A stretch of 64,000 nucleotides of DNA from Ensifer oleiphilus (GCF_013371465.1 NZ_JABWDU010000006.1:296337-360336); one strand, 5' to 3'; shown: positions 20,424 through 30,595, numbered from the stretch's first letter. Numbers and translations: made by a program. Notes: generated by a model from the letters alone, not told the origin.

Positions 20424-21437
20424 ATGGCCAGAATGACAATGATCGAGGCCGTGCGCAGCGCCATGGACGTCTCCATGGGGCGCGACGACAATGTCGTCGT
20501 CTTCGGCGAGGACGTCGGCTATTTCGGCGGCGTCTTCCGCTGCACCCAGGGGCTCCAGGCGAAATACGGCAAGACCCGCTGTTTCGATGCGCCGATCAGC
20601 GAGAGCGGCATCGTCGGCACGGCGATCGGAATGGCCGCCTACGGGCTGAAACCCTGCGTCGAGATCCAGTTCGCCGACTACATGTACCCGGCCTACGACC
20701 AGATCACCCAGGAAGCGGCCCGCATCCGCTATCGCTCCAACGGCGACTTCACCTGCCCGATCGTGCTGCGCATGCCGACCGGCGGCGGCATCTTCGGCGG
20801 GCAGACGCACAGCCAGAGCCCGGAAGCACTGTTCACCCATGTCTGCGGCCTCAAGGTCGTCGTGCCGTCCAACCCGTATGACGCCAAGGGCCTGCTGATC
20901 GCCTCGATTGAAGATCCCGATCCGGTGATGTTCCTGGAGCCCAAGCGCCTCTATAACGGCCCGTTCGACGGGCACCACGACCGTCCCGTCATTCCCTGGT
21001 CGAAACACGATCTCGGCGAAGTGCCGGAAGGCCACTACACCATCCCGATCGGCAAGGCGGAAGTACGCCGCAAGGGCTCGGCCGTCACTGTGATTGCCTA
21101 TGGCACCATGGTGCATGTGGCGCTGGCCGCCGCAGAAGAGACCGGCATCGACGCCGAGGTCATCGACCTTCGCAGCCTGCTGCCGCTCGATCTCGACGCC
21201 ATCGTGCAATCGGTCGAAAAGACCGGGCGCTGCGTCGTCGTGCATGAGGCGACGCTGACCTCCGGCTTCGGCGGCGAAATCGCCTCCCTCGTGCAGGAGC
21301 ACTGCTTCTACAATCTCGAAGCCCCGGTCGTGCGCGTCGCCGGCTGGGACACGCCCTACCCGCATGCCCAGGAGTGGGACTATTTCCCCGGCCCCGCGCG
21401 CGTCGGACGCGCGCTCGTCGAAGTGATGGAGGCCTGA
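20424..21437 (+). CDS. bkdAb: Branched-chain 2-oxoacid dehydrogenase E1 beta subunit
   Basis: A 337-residue transketolase-type E1 beta chain, starting MARMTMIEAVRSAMD with the usual VFGEDVGYFGGVFRCTQGL motif at 26-45. It contains the VIAYGTMVHVALAAAEE and DLRSLLPLD segments shared by this family. It forms the alpha2-beta2 E1 heterotetramer with the upstream product, reductively acylating the lipoyl group of E2. It starts one base after the bkdAa stop. Confidence 0.94.
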   Translation: MARMTMIEAVRSAMDVSMGRDDNVVVFGEDVGYFGGVFRCTQGLQAKYGKTRCFDAPISESGIVGTAIGMAAYGLKPCVEIQFADYMYPAYDQITQEAARIRYRSNGDFTCPIVLRMPTGGGIFGGQTHSQSPEALFTHVCGLKVVVPSNPYDAKGLLIASIEDPDPVMFLEPKRLYNGPFDGHHDRPVIPWSKHDLGEVPEGHYTIPIGKAEVRRKGSAVTVIAYGTMVHVALAAAEETGIDAEVIDLRSLLPLDLDAIVQSVEKTGRCVVVHEATLTSGFGGEIASLVQEHCFYNLEAPVVRVAGWDTPYPHAQEWDYFPGPARVGRALVEVMEA

Positions 21438-21439
21438 GC

Positions 21440-22732
21440 ATGGGCGAATTCGTAATCAAGATGCCGGATGTCGGCGAAGGCGTGGCCGAGGCCGAACTGG
21501 TCGAATGGCATGTGAAACCAGGCGATCCCGTGCGCGAGGACATGATCCTTGCGGCCGTGATGACCGACAAGGCGACGGTCGAAATCCCCTCGCCGGTCAA
21601 CGGTACGGTGCTCTGGCTCGGTGCCGAGATCGGCGATACAGTCGCGGTCAAGGCGCCGCTGGTACGCATCGAAATTGCGGGCGAAGGCACGGAGCCAACT
21701 CCAGTCGAAAAGCCGGAGGCCAAGACCGAAGAGAAAGCAGCGCCGAAGGCCGAAGCCCCGGTTGCCACGCCGAGCCAGCCGGCAAAGGTCGAAGCAAAGG
21801 CCGAGACAAAGACACCGGCACCGGCCAGCAACGGCGTACATGTCGCGCCCGAGCGTCTGGAGAAGGCCCTGGCCTCACCCGCCGTGCGCCTACGCGCCCG
21901 CGAAAGCGGCGTCGACCTGCGCCAGGTGACAGGTACAGGCCCTGCCGGCCGCATCACCCATGACGACCTCGACCAGTTTCTTGCCCGCGGCGCCCAGCCG
22001 GCCGCGGCGCCTGCCGGCCTCGCGCGCAAAACCGCCGTCGACGAGATCAAGGTGACCGGCCTTCGCCGCCGCATAGCCGAGAAGATGACGCTGTCGACCT
22101 CGCGCATCCCCCACATCACCTATGTGGAGGAGGTCGACATGACCGCGCTCGAAGACTTGCGCACGATGATGAACCGCGATCGCAAGCCGGATCAGCCGAA
22201 GCTGACGATCCTGCCCTATCTCATGCGCGCGATGGTCAGGGCGATCGCCGATCTGCCGGGTGTCAACTCCACCTTCGACGACGGCGCCGGCATCATCAGC
22301 CGTCACCACGCCGTTCATATCGGCATCGCCACGCAGACGCCTGCCGGCCTGACCGTGCCGGTCGTGCGCCACGCCGAAGCGCGCGGCATCTGGGACTGCG
22401 CCATAGAACTCAACCGGCTGGCGGAAGCCGCCCGCACCGGCACTGCCACCCGCGACGAACTCACCGGCTCGACCATCACCATCTCCTCGCTCGGCGCACT
22501 TGGCGGCATCGTCTCGACGCCCGTGATCAACCACCCCGAGGTGGCGATCGTCGGCGTCAACAAGCTGGCGGTTCGCCCTGTTTGGGACGGCACGCAGTTC
22601 GTGCCGCGCAAGATCATGAACCTGTCGTCGAGCTTCGACCATCGCGTCATCGACGGCTGGGATGCGGCCACCTTCGTGCAGAGGGTGAAAACCCTGCTCG
22701 AAACGCCGGCACTGATTTTCGTGGAGGCATGA
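21440..22732 (+). CDS. bkdB: Branched-chain 2-oxoacid dehydrogenase E2 (lipoamide acyltransferase)
   Basis: A 430-residue E2 core protein with, in order: a single lipoyl domain (residues 1-75, lipoyl Lys44 in MTDKATVEI), a Pro/Ala/Lys/Glu-rich linker (about 80-130, including TEEKAAPKAEAPVA), a peripheral-subunit-binding domain (SPAVRLRARESGVDLRQVTGTG), and an acyltransferase catalytic domain with the DHRVIDG active-site motif near 395. It transfers branched-chain acyl groups to CoA. The upstream in-frame extension overlaps bkdAb and is spurious. It lies two bases after bkdAb. Confidence 0.94.
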   Translation: MGEFVIKMPDVGEGVAEAELVEWHVKPGDPVREDMILAAVMTDKATVEIPSPVNGTVLWLGAEIGDTVAVKAPLVRIEIAGEGTEPTPVEKPEAKTEEKAAPKAEAPVATPSQPAKVEAKAETKTPAPASNGVHVAPERLEKALASPAVRLRARESGVDLRQVTGTGPAGRITHDDLDQFLARGAQPAAAPAGLARKTAVDEIKVTGLRRRIAEKMTLSTSRIPHITYVEEVDMTALEDLRTMMNRDRKPDQPKLTILPYLMRAMVRAIADLPGVNSTFDDGAGIISRHHAVHIGIATQTPAGLTVPVVRHAEARGIWDCAIELNRLAEAARTGTATRDELTGSTITISSLGALGGIVSTPVINHPEVAIVGVNKLAVRPVWDGTQFVPRKIMNLSSSFDHRVIDGWDAATFVQRVKTLLETPALIFVEA

Positions 22733-22739
22733 GGCGATC

Positions 22740-24134
22740 ATGAAGGAAATTTCCTGCAAGCTGCTCGTCATCGGCGCCGGCCCCGGCGGCTATATCTGCG
22801 CCATCCGCGCCGGCCAGCTCGGCGTCGACACCGTCATCGTCGAGAAGGCGAAGGCCGGCGGCACCTGCCTCAATGTCGGCTGTATCCCGTCGAAGGCGCT
22901 GATCCACGCCGCCGACGAATTCCATAAATTGCGCTCGGCGGCCTCCGGCCGTAGCCCGCTCGGCCTGTCGCTTGCCAACCCGACCATCGATCTCGCCCGC
23001 ACCGTCGCCTGGAAGGACGGCATCGTCGGGCGGCTGAATGGCGGCGTCACCGGCCTTCTGAAGAAAGCCGGCGTCAAGGCCGTCATCGGCGTCGCTCGCT
23101 TCGTCGACGGCAAGACGGTGGACGTGGAAACCGAGACCGGCCTGCAGCGCATTCGCGCCGAGGCAATCGTCATTGCCACCGGCTCCGCCCCCATCGAGCT
23201 TTCAGACATGCCCTTCGGCGGCTCGATCATCTCGTCGACCGAGGCACTGTCGCTCAAAAGCGTGCCGGCGAGCGTCGCCGTTATCGGTGGCGGCTATATC
23301 GGGCTCGAACTCGGCACCGCCTTTGCCAAGCTCGGCGCCCATGTCACCGTGCTCGAGGCGCAGGCGCGCATCCTGCCGCAATATGACGCGGACCTGTCGA
23401 AGCCGATCGCCAAGCGCCTCGGCGAACTCGGCGTCGAGGTCTTTACCCAGACGGTCGCCAAGCGGCTCTCCGCCGACGGCAAGACCCTGCTCGCCGAACA
23501 CAACGGCCGCCCCATCGAGGTGCCGGCCGAAAAGGTGCTGGTAACGGTCGGCCGCAGGCCGGTGACCGACGGTTTCGGGCTCGAGGAAATCGATCTCGAC
23601 CGCGCCGGAAAATTCATCCGCATCGACGACCAGTGCCGCACCTCGATGCGCGGCATCTATGCGATCGGCGACGTTACCGGCGAGCCGATGCTGGCGCACC
23701 GCGCCATGGCGCAAGGCGAAATGGTCGCGGAGATCGTCGCCGGCAACAAACGCGCCTGGGACAAGCGCTGCATACCCGCCGTCTGCTTCACCGACCCGGA
23801 GATCGTGACGGCAGGTCTTTCGCCGGACGAAGCCCGCGCCACAGGCATCGAGATCAAGGTCGGCCAGTTCCCCTTCCAGGCGAACGGTCGGGCCATGACG
23901 ACATTGTCGGAAGACGGCTTCGTGCGCGTCGTCGCCCGCGCCGACAACCATCTGGTCCTCGGCATCCAGGCGGTTGGCCATGGGGTCTCGGAGCTTTCGG
24001 CGAGCTTCGGTCTCGCGATCGAGATGGGCGCGCGCCTCGAAGACATCGCCGGCACGATCCACGCCCATCCGACCCAGTCGGAAGCATTCCAGGAAGCAGC
24101 ACTCAAGGCGCTGGGACACGCGTTGCACATCTGA
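22740..24134 (+). CDS. lpdV: Dihydrolipoamide dehydrogenase (E3) of the Bkd complex
   Basis: A 464-residue flavoprotein disulfide reductase. FAD-binding GAGPGGYICAIRAGQLG is at 12-28, the redox-active pair Cys43 and Cys48 sits in GGTCLNVGCIPSK, the NAD-binding GGGYIGLELG is near 186, and the C-terminal dimer interface has the catalytic HAHPTQSEAFQEAAL. It reoxidises dihydrolipoamide on BkdB. Position at the end of bkdAa-Ab-B, seven bases after bkdB, identifies it as the dedicated E3 copy. Confidence 0.93.
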   Translation: MKEISCKLLVIGAGPGGYICAIRAGQLGVDTVIVEKAKAGGTCLNVGCIPSKALIHAADEFHKLRSAASGRSPLGLSLANPTIDLARTVAWKDGIVGRLNGGVTGLLKKAGVKAVIGVARFVDGKTVDVETETGLQRIRAEAIVIATGSAPIELSDMPFGGSIISSTEALSLKSVPASVAVIGGGYIGLELGTAFAKLGAHVTVLEAQARILPQYDADLSKPIAKRLGELGVEVFTQTVAKRLSADGKTLLAEHNGRPIEVPAEKVLVTVGRRPVTDGFGLEEIDLDRAGKFIRIDDQCRTSMRGIYAIGDVTGEPMLAHRAMAQGEMVAEIVAGNKRAWDKRCIPAVCFTDPEIVTAGLSPDEARATGIEIKVGQFPFQANGRAMTTLSEDGFVRVVARADNHLVLGIQAVGHGVSELSASFGLAIEMGARLEDIAGTIHAHPTQSEAFQEAALKALGHALHI

Positions 24135-24199
24135 GCGGTGCGCGGGTGAATGGCGCCCGCCAGCGTCAACCGTTGCCTTTTGCCGTAGGGGAGAAAGAC

Positions 24200-25381
24200 A
24201 TGAGCAGAACTGACCCGATCGTCATCGTTTCGGCGGCACGCACCCCGATGGGCTCCTTTCAGGGCAGCCTGAAGGATCTGACGGCGCCGGAAATCGGCGC
24301 AATAGCGCTGAAGGCAGCACTCGACCGCGCTGGCCTTGACACTGTCGACGAGGTGCTGATGGGCAATGTGCTGCCGGCCGGCGTCGGCCAGAACCCGGCG
24401 CGCCAGGCAGCTCTCGGCGCGGGCCTTGGCAAGGAAACGCCATCGACAACCATTTCCAAGGTCTGCGGCTCCGGCATGAAGGCCCTGATGCTCGGCCACG
24501 ACGCACTCCTTTCGGGCAGCGTCTCGGTGCTTGCCGTCGGCGGCATGGAGTCGATGACCAACGCCCCCTATCTGTTGCCAAAGGCGCGTGGCGGCTTCCG
24601 GCTGGGGCATGGCGAGGTCAAGGATCACATGTTCCTCGACGGCCTTGAGGACGCCTATTCCGGCCGGCTGATGGGCACCTATGCCGAAGACACGGCCGAA
24701 CACTACCAGTTCTCGCGCACCGACCAGGACGCGTTTGCGATTCGCTCGCTGGAGCGCGCAACCCGCGCAGCGGAAGATGGTTCCTTTGCCGAGGAAACGG
24801 TGACAATCAGCGGCGCCGGCAAGCGGCAAACCGCCAATCTTGATCGCGACGAGCAGCCGACCAAGTCGGATCCGGCAAAGATCCCGAAGCTGAAAGCCGC
24901 CTTCCGAGACGGCGGCAGCGTGACGGCGGCGAATTCGTCGTCGATATCAGACGGGGCTGCGGCGCTGATCCTGATGCGGGCGAGCGAGGCGGAAAAGCGG
25001 GGGCTCACGCCCCTTGCCATCGTCGCCGGCCATGCCGGTCATGCGCAGGAACCGGCCTGGTTTACCACCGCGCCGATCGGCGCGATCGACAAGTTGATGG
25101 CCAAACTTGCCTGGGAGAAAGGCAGCGTCGGCCTCTACGAAATCAACGAGGCCTTCGCCGTGGTAGCGATGGCCGCAATCCGCGATCTCGGGCTTTCCGA
25201 CGAAATCGTCAACATCAATGGCGGCGCATGCGCGCTCGGCCATCCAATCGGCGCATCTGGCGCCCGCATCATCGTGACGCTCCTGCACGCCATGCGCGCC
25301 AAGAACGTCAAGCGCGGCATTGCCTCGCTCTGCATTGGCGGCGGCGAAGCGACGGCGGTCGGGCTGGAGCTGTTGCACTGA
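24200..25381 (+). CDS. Acetyl-CoA C-acyltransferase (thiolase)
   Basis: A 393-residue thiolase. The acylated cysteine Cys89 lies in KVCGSGMKALM; the C-terminal GGACALGHPIGASGARI and CIGGGEATAVGLE supply the catalytic His and Cys. Thiolases of this kind cleave or form acetoacetyl-CoA or 2-methylacetoacetyl-CoA; downstream of bkd genes a role in isoleucine or leucine catabolism is likely, though a biosynthetic PhbA-type role is possible. The start ATG at 24200 follows a GGGGAGAAAGAC ribosome site, and 65 bases separate it from lpdV. A strong hairpin follows the stop. Confidence 0.88.
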   Translation: MSRTDPIVIVSAARTPMGSFQGSLKDLTAPEIGAIALKAALDRAGLDTVDEVLMGNVLPAGVGQNPARQAALGAGLGKETPSTTISKVCGSGMKALMLGHDALLSGSVSVLAVGGMESMTNAPYLLPKARGGFRLGHGEVKDHMFLDGLEDAYSGRLMGTYAEDTAEHYQFSRTDQDAFAIRSLERATRAAEDGSFAEETVTISGAGKRQTANLDRDEQPTKSDPAKIPKLKAAFRDGGSVTAANSSSISDGAAALILMRASEAEKRGLTPLAIVAGHAGHAQEPAWFTTAPIGAIDKLMAKLAWEKGSVGLYEINEAFAVVAMAAIRDLGLSDEIVNINGGACALGHPIGASGARIIVTLLHAMRAKNVKRGIASLCIGGGEATAVGLELLH

Positions 25382-25388
25382 CAAAAGA

Positions 25389-25420
25389 GCGCCACCGGTC
25401 GAACCGGTGGCGCCTCTCGT
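25389..25420 (+). terminator. Terminator after the bkd-thiolase operon
   Basis: A perfect 11-base-pair stem (GCGCCACCGGT / ACCGGTGGCGC) with a three-base loop begins seven bases after the thiolase stop and is followed by CTCTCGTTTTC. The short T run is weak, but the stem is strong. It lies between convergent genes and may stop purU transcription as well. Confidence 0.7.
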
Positions 25421-25486
25421 TTTCAGGGGGCGATTGTCCCTCGGTCTCTCCCCGCTTGGCGGCGAGAGACCCAATCACACCGTTGC

Positions 25487-26371
25487 TTAACCCATGCGCT
25501 CGGAAGCGTAGGAGCCCGGGCTCGCCGGGAAGACGACGACGCGGTTCCCGTTGATGAAGCAGCGGTGGTGGATATGGGCGTGAACGGCCCGCGCCAACAC
25601 CTGGCTTTCCACGTCGCGGCCGATCGAGACGTAATCCTCGGCGCTCTGGGCATGTGTGATGCGGGCGATGTCCTGCTCGATGATCGGACCCTCGTCGAGA
25701 TCCTCGGTGACATAGTGCGCCGTCGCGCCGATCAGCTTCACGCCGCGCTCATAGGCCTGCTTATAGGGGTTGGCGCCCTTGAACGACGGCAGGAAGGAGT
25801 GGTGGATGTTGATGATCCGGCCCGACATCTTCTTGCAGAGCTGGTCGGAGAGAACCTGCATGTAACGGGCAAGCACCACCAGGTCCGCATCGGTCTGCTC
25901 GACGATCTCCAGCATGCGCGCTTCGGCCTGCGGCTTGTTGTCCTTGGTCACCTTGATGTGGTGGAAGGGTATGTCGTGGTTGACGACCACCTTCTGGTAA
26001 TCGAAGTGGTTGGAGATGACAGCGACGATATCGATCGGAAGCGCCCCGATCTTCCAACGGTAGAGCAGGTCGTTGAGGCAATGGCCGAAACGCGACACCA
26101 TCAGCACCACCTTCATGCGCTCTTCGCTGTCGCGGATCTCGCAGGTCATGTCGAAGCGCTTGACGACGGGCGCGAAGCCTTCCCGCAGTTCCTCGATCTT
26201 TGCGCCTTCCTGGCTGATGAAGGTCAGCCGCATGAAGAACAGACCTGTCTGCAGATCGTCGAACTGCGAACTGTCGGTGATGTAACAGCCTTTTTCCGCG
26301 AGATAGCCGGTAATGGCAGCAACGATGCCGCGGGTGGACTTGCAGGTGACGGTCAGCACATAGCTTTTCAT
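25487..26371 (-). CDS. purU: Formyltetrahydrofolate deformylase
   Basis: A 294-residue PurU. An N-terminal ACT domain (MKSYVLTVTCKSTRGIVAAITGYLAEKGCYI) is followed by a formyltransferase-like hydrolase domain with the motifs NIHHSFLPSFKGANPYKQAYERG and EDLDEGPIIEQD, which include the conserved His and Asp. It releases formate from 10-formyl-THF, balancing the one-carbon pool. An in-frame upstream extension to 26476 lacks family similarity; the ATG at 26371 begins the ACT domain directly. Confidence 0.94.
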   Translation of the reverse strand: MKSYVLTVTCKSTRGIVAAITGYLAEKGCYITDSSQFDDLQTGLFFMRLTFISQEGAKIEELREGFAPVVKRFDMTCEIRDSEERMKVVLMVSRFGHCLNDLLYRWKIGALPIDIVAVISNHFDYQKVVVNHDIPFHHIKVTKDNKPQAEARMLEIVEQTDADLVVLARYMQVLSDQLCKKMSGRIINIHHSFLPSFKGANPYKQAYERGVKLIGATAHYVTEDLDEGPIIEQDIARITHAQSAEDYVSIGRDVESQVLARAVHAHIHHRCFINGNRVVVFPASPGSYASERMG

Positions 26372-26535
26372 CGGTATCTGTCTCTCGCTCCAGAGGTTTT
26401 TCCGGCCCCCCTTATACGGCCAGTCACGGCGAAAACTAGCGCGGCCTTTGGCCTCCTGTCGATCCATTCGCGACATCGGCTGGACGGAACCGGCCAGACG
26501 GCGACGGAGCGGCTTGGCAACAGGGGCTCAGATGC

Positions 26536-27174
26536 CTAATGCGGGGTTCGGTCAGGGTGGGCGCGGGCGAAGGCGTCGATCTCGGCGCAGCGCTGATCGA
26601 TGGCAACGAGTTTCGGGCAGGCGGACAGATCGACGTCCCAGCGGCGGGCATTGTAGACCTGCGGCACCAGGCAGAAATCCGCCATCCCGGGCCTGTCGCC
26701 GTGGCAGAAGTCGCCCGTGGCAGGGTGGTCGAGCAAGCGCTCGAAGGCAGTCAGCCCGTCGCCGATAAACTTGCGCATCCAGTCGCGGCGCGCCGTCTCG
26801 CCATCCTCTGAATTGGCCATGACGTAGGAGACGACGCCGAGATTGCAGACGGGGTGAATGTCCATGGCGATTGCATAGGACAGCGCTCGCACACGTTGTC
26901 GCTCGGTTGCACCGCCGGGCAGGAAGGTGGCCTTTTCCCGCGTTTCCGCCAGGTATTCGATGATGGCGAGCGATTGCGTCAACCGCTCGCCGTCGATGTC
27001 GAGCACGGGCAGCAGCCCCTGCGGATTGCGGTCGAGGTGCTCGGCCTGGCGATGAGCCTTGGCCAGCAGGTCCACCGGCACGGAGCGATAGGGCTCGTCA
27101 AGGCTGTTCAGCGCAATGCGGACCCGGTAGCTGGCCGATGACCGCCAATAGTCATAAAGAACGGTCTCGGCCAT
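26536..27174 (-). CDS. maiA: Maleylacetoacetate isomerase (zeta-class GST)
   Basis: A 212-residue glutathione S-transferase of the zeta class. The motif DYWRSSASYRVRIALN near residue 7-22, including the SSxxxR glutathione-binding serines, is diagnostic of maleylacetoacetate isomerases; an all-helical domain follows with PGMADFCLVPQVYNA. It isomerises maleylacetoacetate to fumarylacetoacetate. It lies 32 bases downstream of fah on the same strand, the last gene of the hmgA-MBL-fah-maiA operon. Confidence 0.93.
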   Translation of the reverse strand: MAETVLYDYWRSSASYRVRIALNSLDEPYRSVPVDLLAKAHRQAEHLDRNPQGLLPVLDIDGERLTQSLAIIEYLAETREKATFLPGGATERQRVRALSYAIAMDIHPVCNLGVVSYVMANSEDGETARRDWMRKFIGDGLTAFERLLDHPATGDFCHGDRPGMADFCLVPQVYNARRWDVDLSACPKLVAIDQRCAEIDAFARAHPDRTPH

Positions 27175-27206
27175 GCGGCTTTCCTCGTCGCGTGCGCTGG
27201 CCACGA

Positions 27207-28223
27207 TCAGGCCTTTTCGTAAGGCCCGACCAACTGCTCGATCGCACCGAAGATCGAATGGCCGGCCTTGTCCTTCATCTCGATGCGCACGATGTCGCCG
27301 AAGCGCAGGAAATGCGTCTTCGGCGCGCCACCGACAATCGTCTCGATCATGCGCAGCTCGGCAATGCAGGAATAACCGGCGCCACCTTCCGAGACCGGCT
27401 TTCCGGGGCCGCCGTCGAGCTTGTTGGAGACCGTGCCCGAACCGATGATCGTGCCGGCTGCAAGCGGACGCGTCTTGGCCGCGTGCGCGATCAGCTGGCC
27501 GAAGTCGAAGGTCATATCGACACCGGCATCGGCGCGACCGAACGGCTTGCCATTGAGGTCGACATGAAGCGGCAGATGCAGCTTGCCGCCATCCCAGGCA
27601 TCGCCCAGTTCGTCCGGCGTGACTGCAACCGGCGAAAAGGCCGACGACGGCTTCGACTGGTAGAAACCGAACCCCTTGGCGAGTTCGGCCGGGATTAGGC
27701 CACGCAGCGACACGTCGTTGACGAGCATCACCAGGCGGATGGCAGCGCGGGCCTCCTCCAGCGAGGCGCCCATCGGAACATCGTCGACGACGACGGCGAT
27801 TTCGCCTTCCATATCGACGCCCCAGCTTTCGTCCGCCATCAGGATCGGATCGCGTGGCGCAATGAAGCTGTCGGAGCCGCCCTGGTAGATTAGCGGATCT
27901 GTCCAGAAGCTTGCCGGCATCTCGGCGTTTCGGGCTTTTCGCACCAGCTCGACGTGATTGACATAGGCCGAGCCATCGGCCCACTGATAGGCGCGCGGCA
28001 GCGGCGAAAGCGCGTCGTGTTCATGGAAGCGGATCGTCGGCTGAGCGCCGGTCTCTATGCCTTCGGCCACGCGTTCGAGCCGCGGGCTGGTATGTGCCCA
28101 GTCGTCGAGTGCAGCTTGCAGCGTGCGGGCGATGTGCCCGACTTCGGAGCAGCGGGTGAGATCGCGGGAGACGACCGCGAGTTTTCCATCACGCGAGCCG
28201 TCCTTAAGTGTCGCCAGTTTCAT
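27207..28223 (-). CDS. fahA: Fumarylacetoacetate hydrolase
   Basis: A 338-residue FAH-family hydrolase that splits fumarylacetoacetate into fumarate and acetoacetate, the last step of tyrosine breakdown. Metal-binding acidic residues are visible in DMEGEIAVVVDDV, with the conserved SLRGLIPAELAKGFGFYQSKP and IGSGTVSNK segments. GGGAGGA precedes the ATG at a good distance. It is shorter than the eukaryotic enzyme (about 420) and belongs to the bacterial type commonly found next to maiA. Confidence 0.9.
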   Translation of the reverse strand: MKLATLKDGSRDGKLAVVSRDLTRCSEVGHIARTLQAALDDWAHTSPRLERVAEGIETGAQPTIRFHEHDALSPLPRAYQWADGSAYVNHVELVRKARNAEMPASFWTDPLIYQGGSDSFIAPRDPILMADESWGVDMEGEIAVVVDDVPMGASLEEARAAIRLVMLVNDVSLRGLIPAELAKGFGFYQSKPSSAFSPVAVTPDELGDAWDGGKLHLPLHVDLNGKPFGRADAGVDMTFDFGQLIAHAAKTRPLAAGTIIGSGTVSNKLDGGPGKPVSEGGAGYSCIAELRMIETIVGGAPKTHFLRFGDIVRIEMKDKAGHSIFGAIEQLVGPYEKA

Positions 28224-28235
28224 GCAATCCTCCCT

Positions 28236-29111
28236 CTACGCAGACGAATCGTCCGCAAGTTCCACAACAAGGCCGTCGGACGCGATCGTCAAGGCACCAG
28301 CCCAGCTTTTGCGCGTGGCCGCGATCCAATGAAGCTCGGTGATCTCCGGGTCGTCGGCCGGAATGAGATGGTGCAGCACCAGCCGGCCGACGCCTGCGAC
28401 CGTGGCGATTTGCCCAGCCTCGTCGGCAAAACTGTGGCTCGCAAGCAGGTGTTCCTTCAGCCGCGCGCCGTTGCCGGTGCGCGCCACCAGCCGATCGACA
28501 CCCTCGGCCAGCATCGCCTCATGCACGAGGATGTCGGCACCTGCTGCGAAATCGGCGAGTGGTGGGAAATGGGCGGTGTCCGCAGAAAAGACGACGCTTG
28601 CCCCCGCATGATCGAACCGTAGGGCGAAACAATCGGTCACGGGCGGATGATCGACCCGCAGCGCCGACACTGACAGGCCGCCTTCGGACAGAACCGCGCC
28701 TTCGCCAAATTCGGCGATGTCGACGAGTTGGCGCAGATCCGGGCGGCCCTCGTCGATGATGCGGATATCGATATCGAATTTCATCGCCTGCAGAAAGCCG
28801 TGCCAGTAGTCGCGGGTTCCAGGCGGGCCGAAGACGCCCACAGTGGTCGCAAGGCCGGCAGTCCAGGCGGTGTGGATCAGCGGCCCGAGTTCGAGCACGT
28901 GGTCGGAATGCAGATGGGTGATGAAGATGAGATCCAGCGCCTTGAGATTGACGCCGGCATCTGTGAGGCCGCGGGTAACACCGAGGCCGCAGTCGACGAC
29001 AATGGTGCGGCCGCCGATCTCAAACAGTGAAGAGCTCGGCGAAGGGCCGCCCGGACGGATTGCCGGGCCACCCTTGCTACCGAGCAGAACCAGCCGTGCC
29101 CTCAAGACCAA
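28236..29111 (-). CDS. MBL-fold metallo-hydrolase in the homogentisate operon
   Basis: A protein of about 291 residues with the metallo-beta-lactamase fold. The metal motif THLHSDH lies near residue 65-71, and further ligands are likely in [12 protein letters not shown] and LVLHHLIP, giving an RNase Z/arylsulfatase-like binuclear site. No function in tyrosine catabolism is established for such a protein that I know of. It starts at a TTG that overlaps the hmgA stop by ten bases, with GGAAGG upstream, and ends 12 bases before fah, so it is firmly inside the operon. It could be a thioesterase-, lactonase- or repair-type hydrolase for a side product. Confidence 0.8.
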   Translation of the reverse strand: MVLRARLVLLGSKGGPAIRPGGPSPSSSLFEIGGRTIVVDCGLGVTRGLTDAGVNLKALDLIFITHLHSDHVLELGPLIHTAWTAGLATTVGVFGPPGTRDYWHGFLQAMKFDIDIRIIDEGRPDLRQLVDIAEFGEGAVLSEGGLSVSALRVDHPPVTDCFALRFDHAGASVVFSADTAHFPPLADFAAGADILVHEAMLAEGVDRLVARTGNGARLKEHLLASHSFADEAGQIATVAGVGRLVLHHLIPADDPEITELHWIAATRKSWAGALTIASDGLVVELADDSSA

Positions 29112-30469
29112 TCGCCTTCCGGCGTGCCGTTGAAGCGCTTTTTCAGGTCGGTCCAGCAGTCGATATAGTTATCCTGCAACGTCTCCAGTTCGGCGGCGAA
29201 GCGGGTCAGCTGCTGCGGGAAGCGGGTCTCGAACATGAAGGCCATCGTATGGTCGAGCTTCACCGGTTTCAACTCGCTGTTTGTCGCTTTCTCGTAGCCG
29301 GTCGCATCCGGCCCATGCGCCAGCATCATGTTGTGCAGGCTCATGCCGCCAGGCACGAACCCTTCTTCCTTGGCATCGTAGCGGCCGTAGATCAGGCCCA
29401 TGAACTCGCTCATGATGTTGCGGTGGTACCAGGGCGGACGGAAGGAATGTTCGGCCACCAGCCAGCGCGGCGGGAAGATGACGAAGTCGATATTCGCCGT
29501 TCCTTCTTCGCCCGAAGGCGCCGTCAGCACCGTGAAGATTGACGGATCAGGGTGGTCGAACAGGATGGCTCCAACAGGCGAGAAGGTTCTGAGATCGTAT
29601 TTGTAGGGCGCGTAGTTGCCGTGCCAGGCGACGACATCGAGCGGCGAATGGCCAATCTCGGTGACGTGGAATTGGCCGCACCACTTCACATGCACGCGGC
29701 AGGGCGTTTCCTTTTCTTCATAGGCCGCCACCGGCGTCTTGAAGTCGCGCGGATTGGCAAGGCAGTTGGCGCCGATCGGACCACGGTCCGGCAGCGTGAA
29801 CTTGGCACCGTAGTTTTCGCAGAGATAGCCGCGCCAGACCTTTTCCTCGCCAAGGCGGGTCACCTTGAACATCGTGCCGCGCGGCACCAGGCAGATCTCG
29901 GAGGGCTCGACATCCATCTTGCCGAGTTCGGTGAACACCTGGATGGCACCGCATTCCGGCACGATCACAAGCTCGCCATCGGCATTGAAGAAGTAGTCAT
30001 CGACCATGTCGGCATTGAAGGCATAGGCGTGCGCGGCCATGCCGCCCTGTGTCAGCGCGTCGCCGGCCGTCGTCATCGTGCGGATGCCTTCGAGGAAGTT
30101 GAGGTTCTCAGAAGGCTCCGGCAACGGCCCCCAGCGCAATTGCCCTAGCGCCAGCGAATGGTCGGCCACGTGCGGCGCGGTCTTCCAGTGCGGGTAGTCG
30201 ATCTTCTGGAAGCGCCCGGTGTGGCGCACGCTCGGACGAATGCGGTAGAGCCAGGAACGCTCGTTGGTTCCGCGAGGTGCTGTGAACGGCGAGCCGGAAA
30301 GCTGCTCGGCGTAGAGACCATAGGCGCATTTCTGCGGACTGTTCTGGCCCTGCGGCAAGGCGCCGGGCAGGCTTTCGGTCTCGAAATCGTTGCCGAACCC
30401 CGGCATGTAATCAAGCATTTGACCGGCAGTCGACCCGGCGCCTGTCTGTTTCTGTGCCTTGTCCAACAT
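29102..30469 (-). CDS. hmgA: Homogentisate 1,2-dioxygenase
   Basis: A 455-residue non-haem iron dioxygenase that opens homogentisate to maleylacetoacetate. Diagnostic segments are [25 protein letters not shown] at the N-terminus and [29 protein letters not shown], which carries iron-ligand histidines and a glutamate; [12 protein letters not shown] follows. The ATG at 30469 is preceded by GGAGGAGG eight bases away, so the in-frame upstream methionine at 30502 is not used. First gene of the minus-strand operon hmgA-MBL-fah-maiA. Confidence 0.95.
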   Translation of the reverse strand: MLDKAQKQTGAGSTAGQMLDYMPGFGNDFETESLPGALPQGQNSPQKCAYGLYAEQLSGSPFTAPRGTNERSWLYRIRPSVRHTGRFQKIDYPHWKTAPHVADHSLALGQLRWGPLPEPSENLNFLEGIRTMTTAGDALTQGGMAAHAYAFNADMVDDYFFNADGELVIVPECGAIQVFTELGKMDVEPSEICLVPRGTMFKVTRLGEEKVWRGYLCENYGAKFTLPDRGPIGANCLANPRDFKTPVAAYEEKETPCRVHVKWCGQFHVTEIGHSPLDVVAWHGNYAPYKYDLRTFSPVGAILFDHPDPSIFTVLTAPSGEEGTANIDFVIFPPRWLVAEHSFRPPWYHRNIMSEFMGLIYGRYDAKEEGFVPGGMSLHNMMLAHGPDATGYEKATNSELKPVKLDHTMAFMFETRFPQQLTRFAAELETLQDNYIDCWTDLKKRFNGTPEGDWS

Positions 30470-30595
30470 GACCTGAACCTCCTCCTCAGGTGCCTGCCCC
30501 ACCGGCGATCACGGCTGATCCCGTAAGGCGAAGGCACGTTCAATGCGTTTGGGCGTCACCTGAAGTCCGAGTGGACGGTGGCGCGCTTTCGGGCC

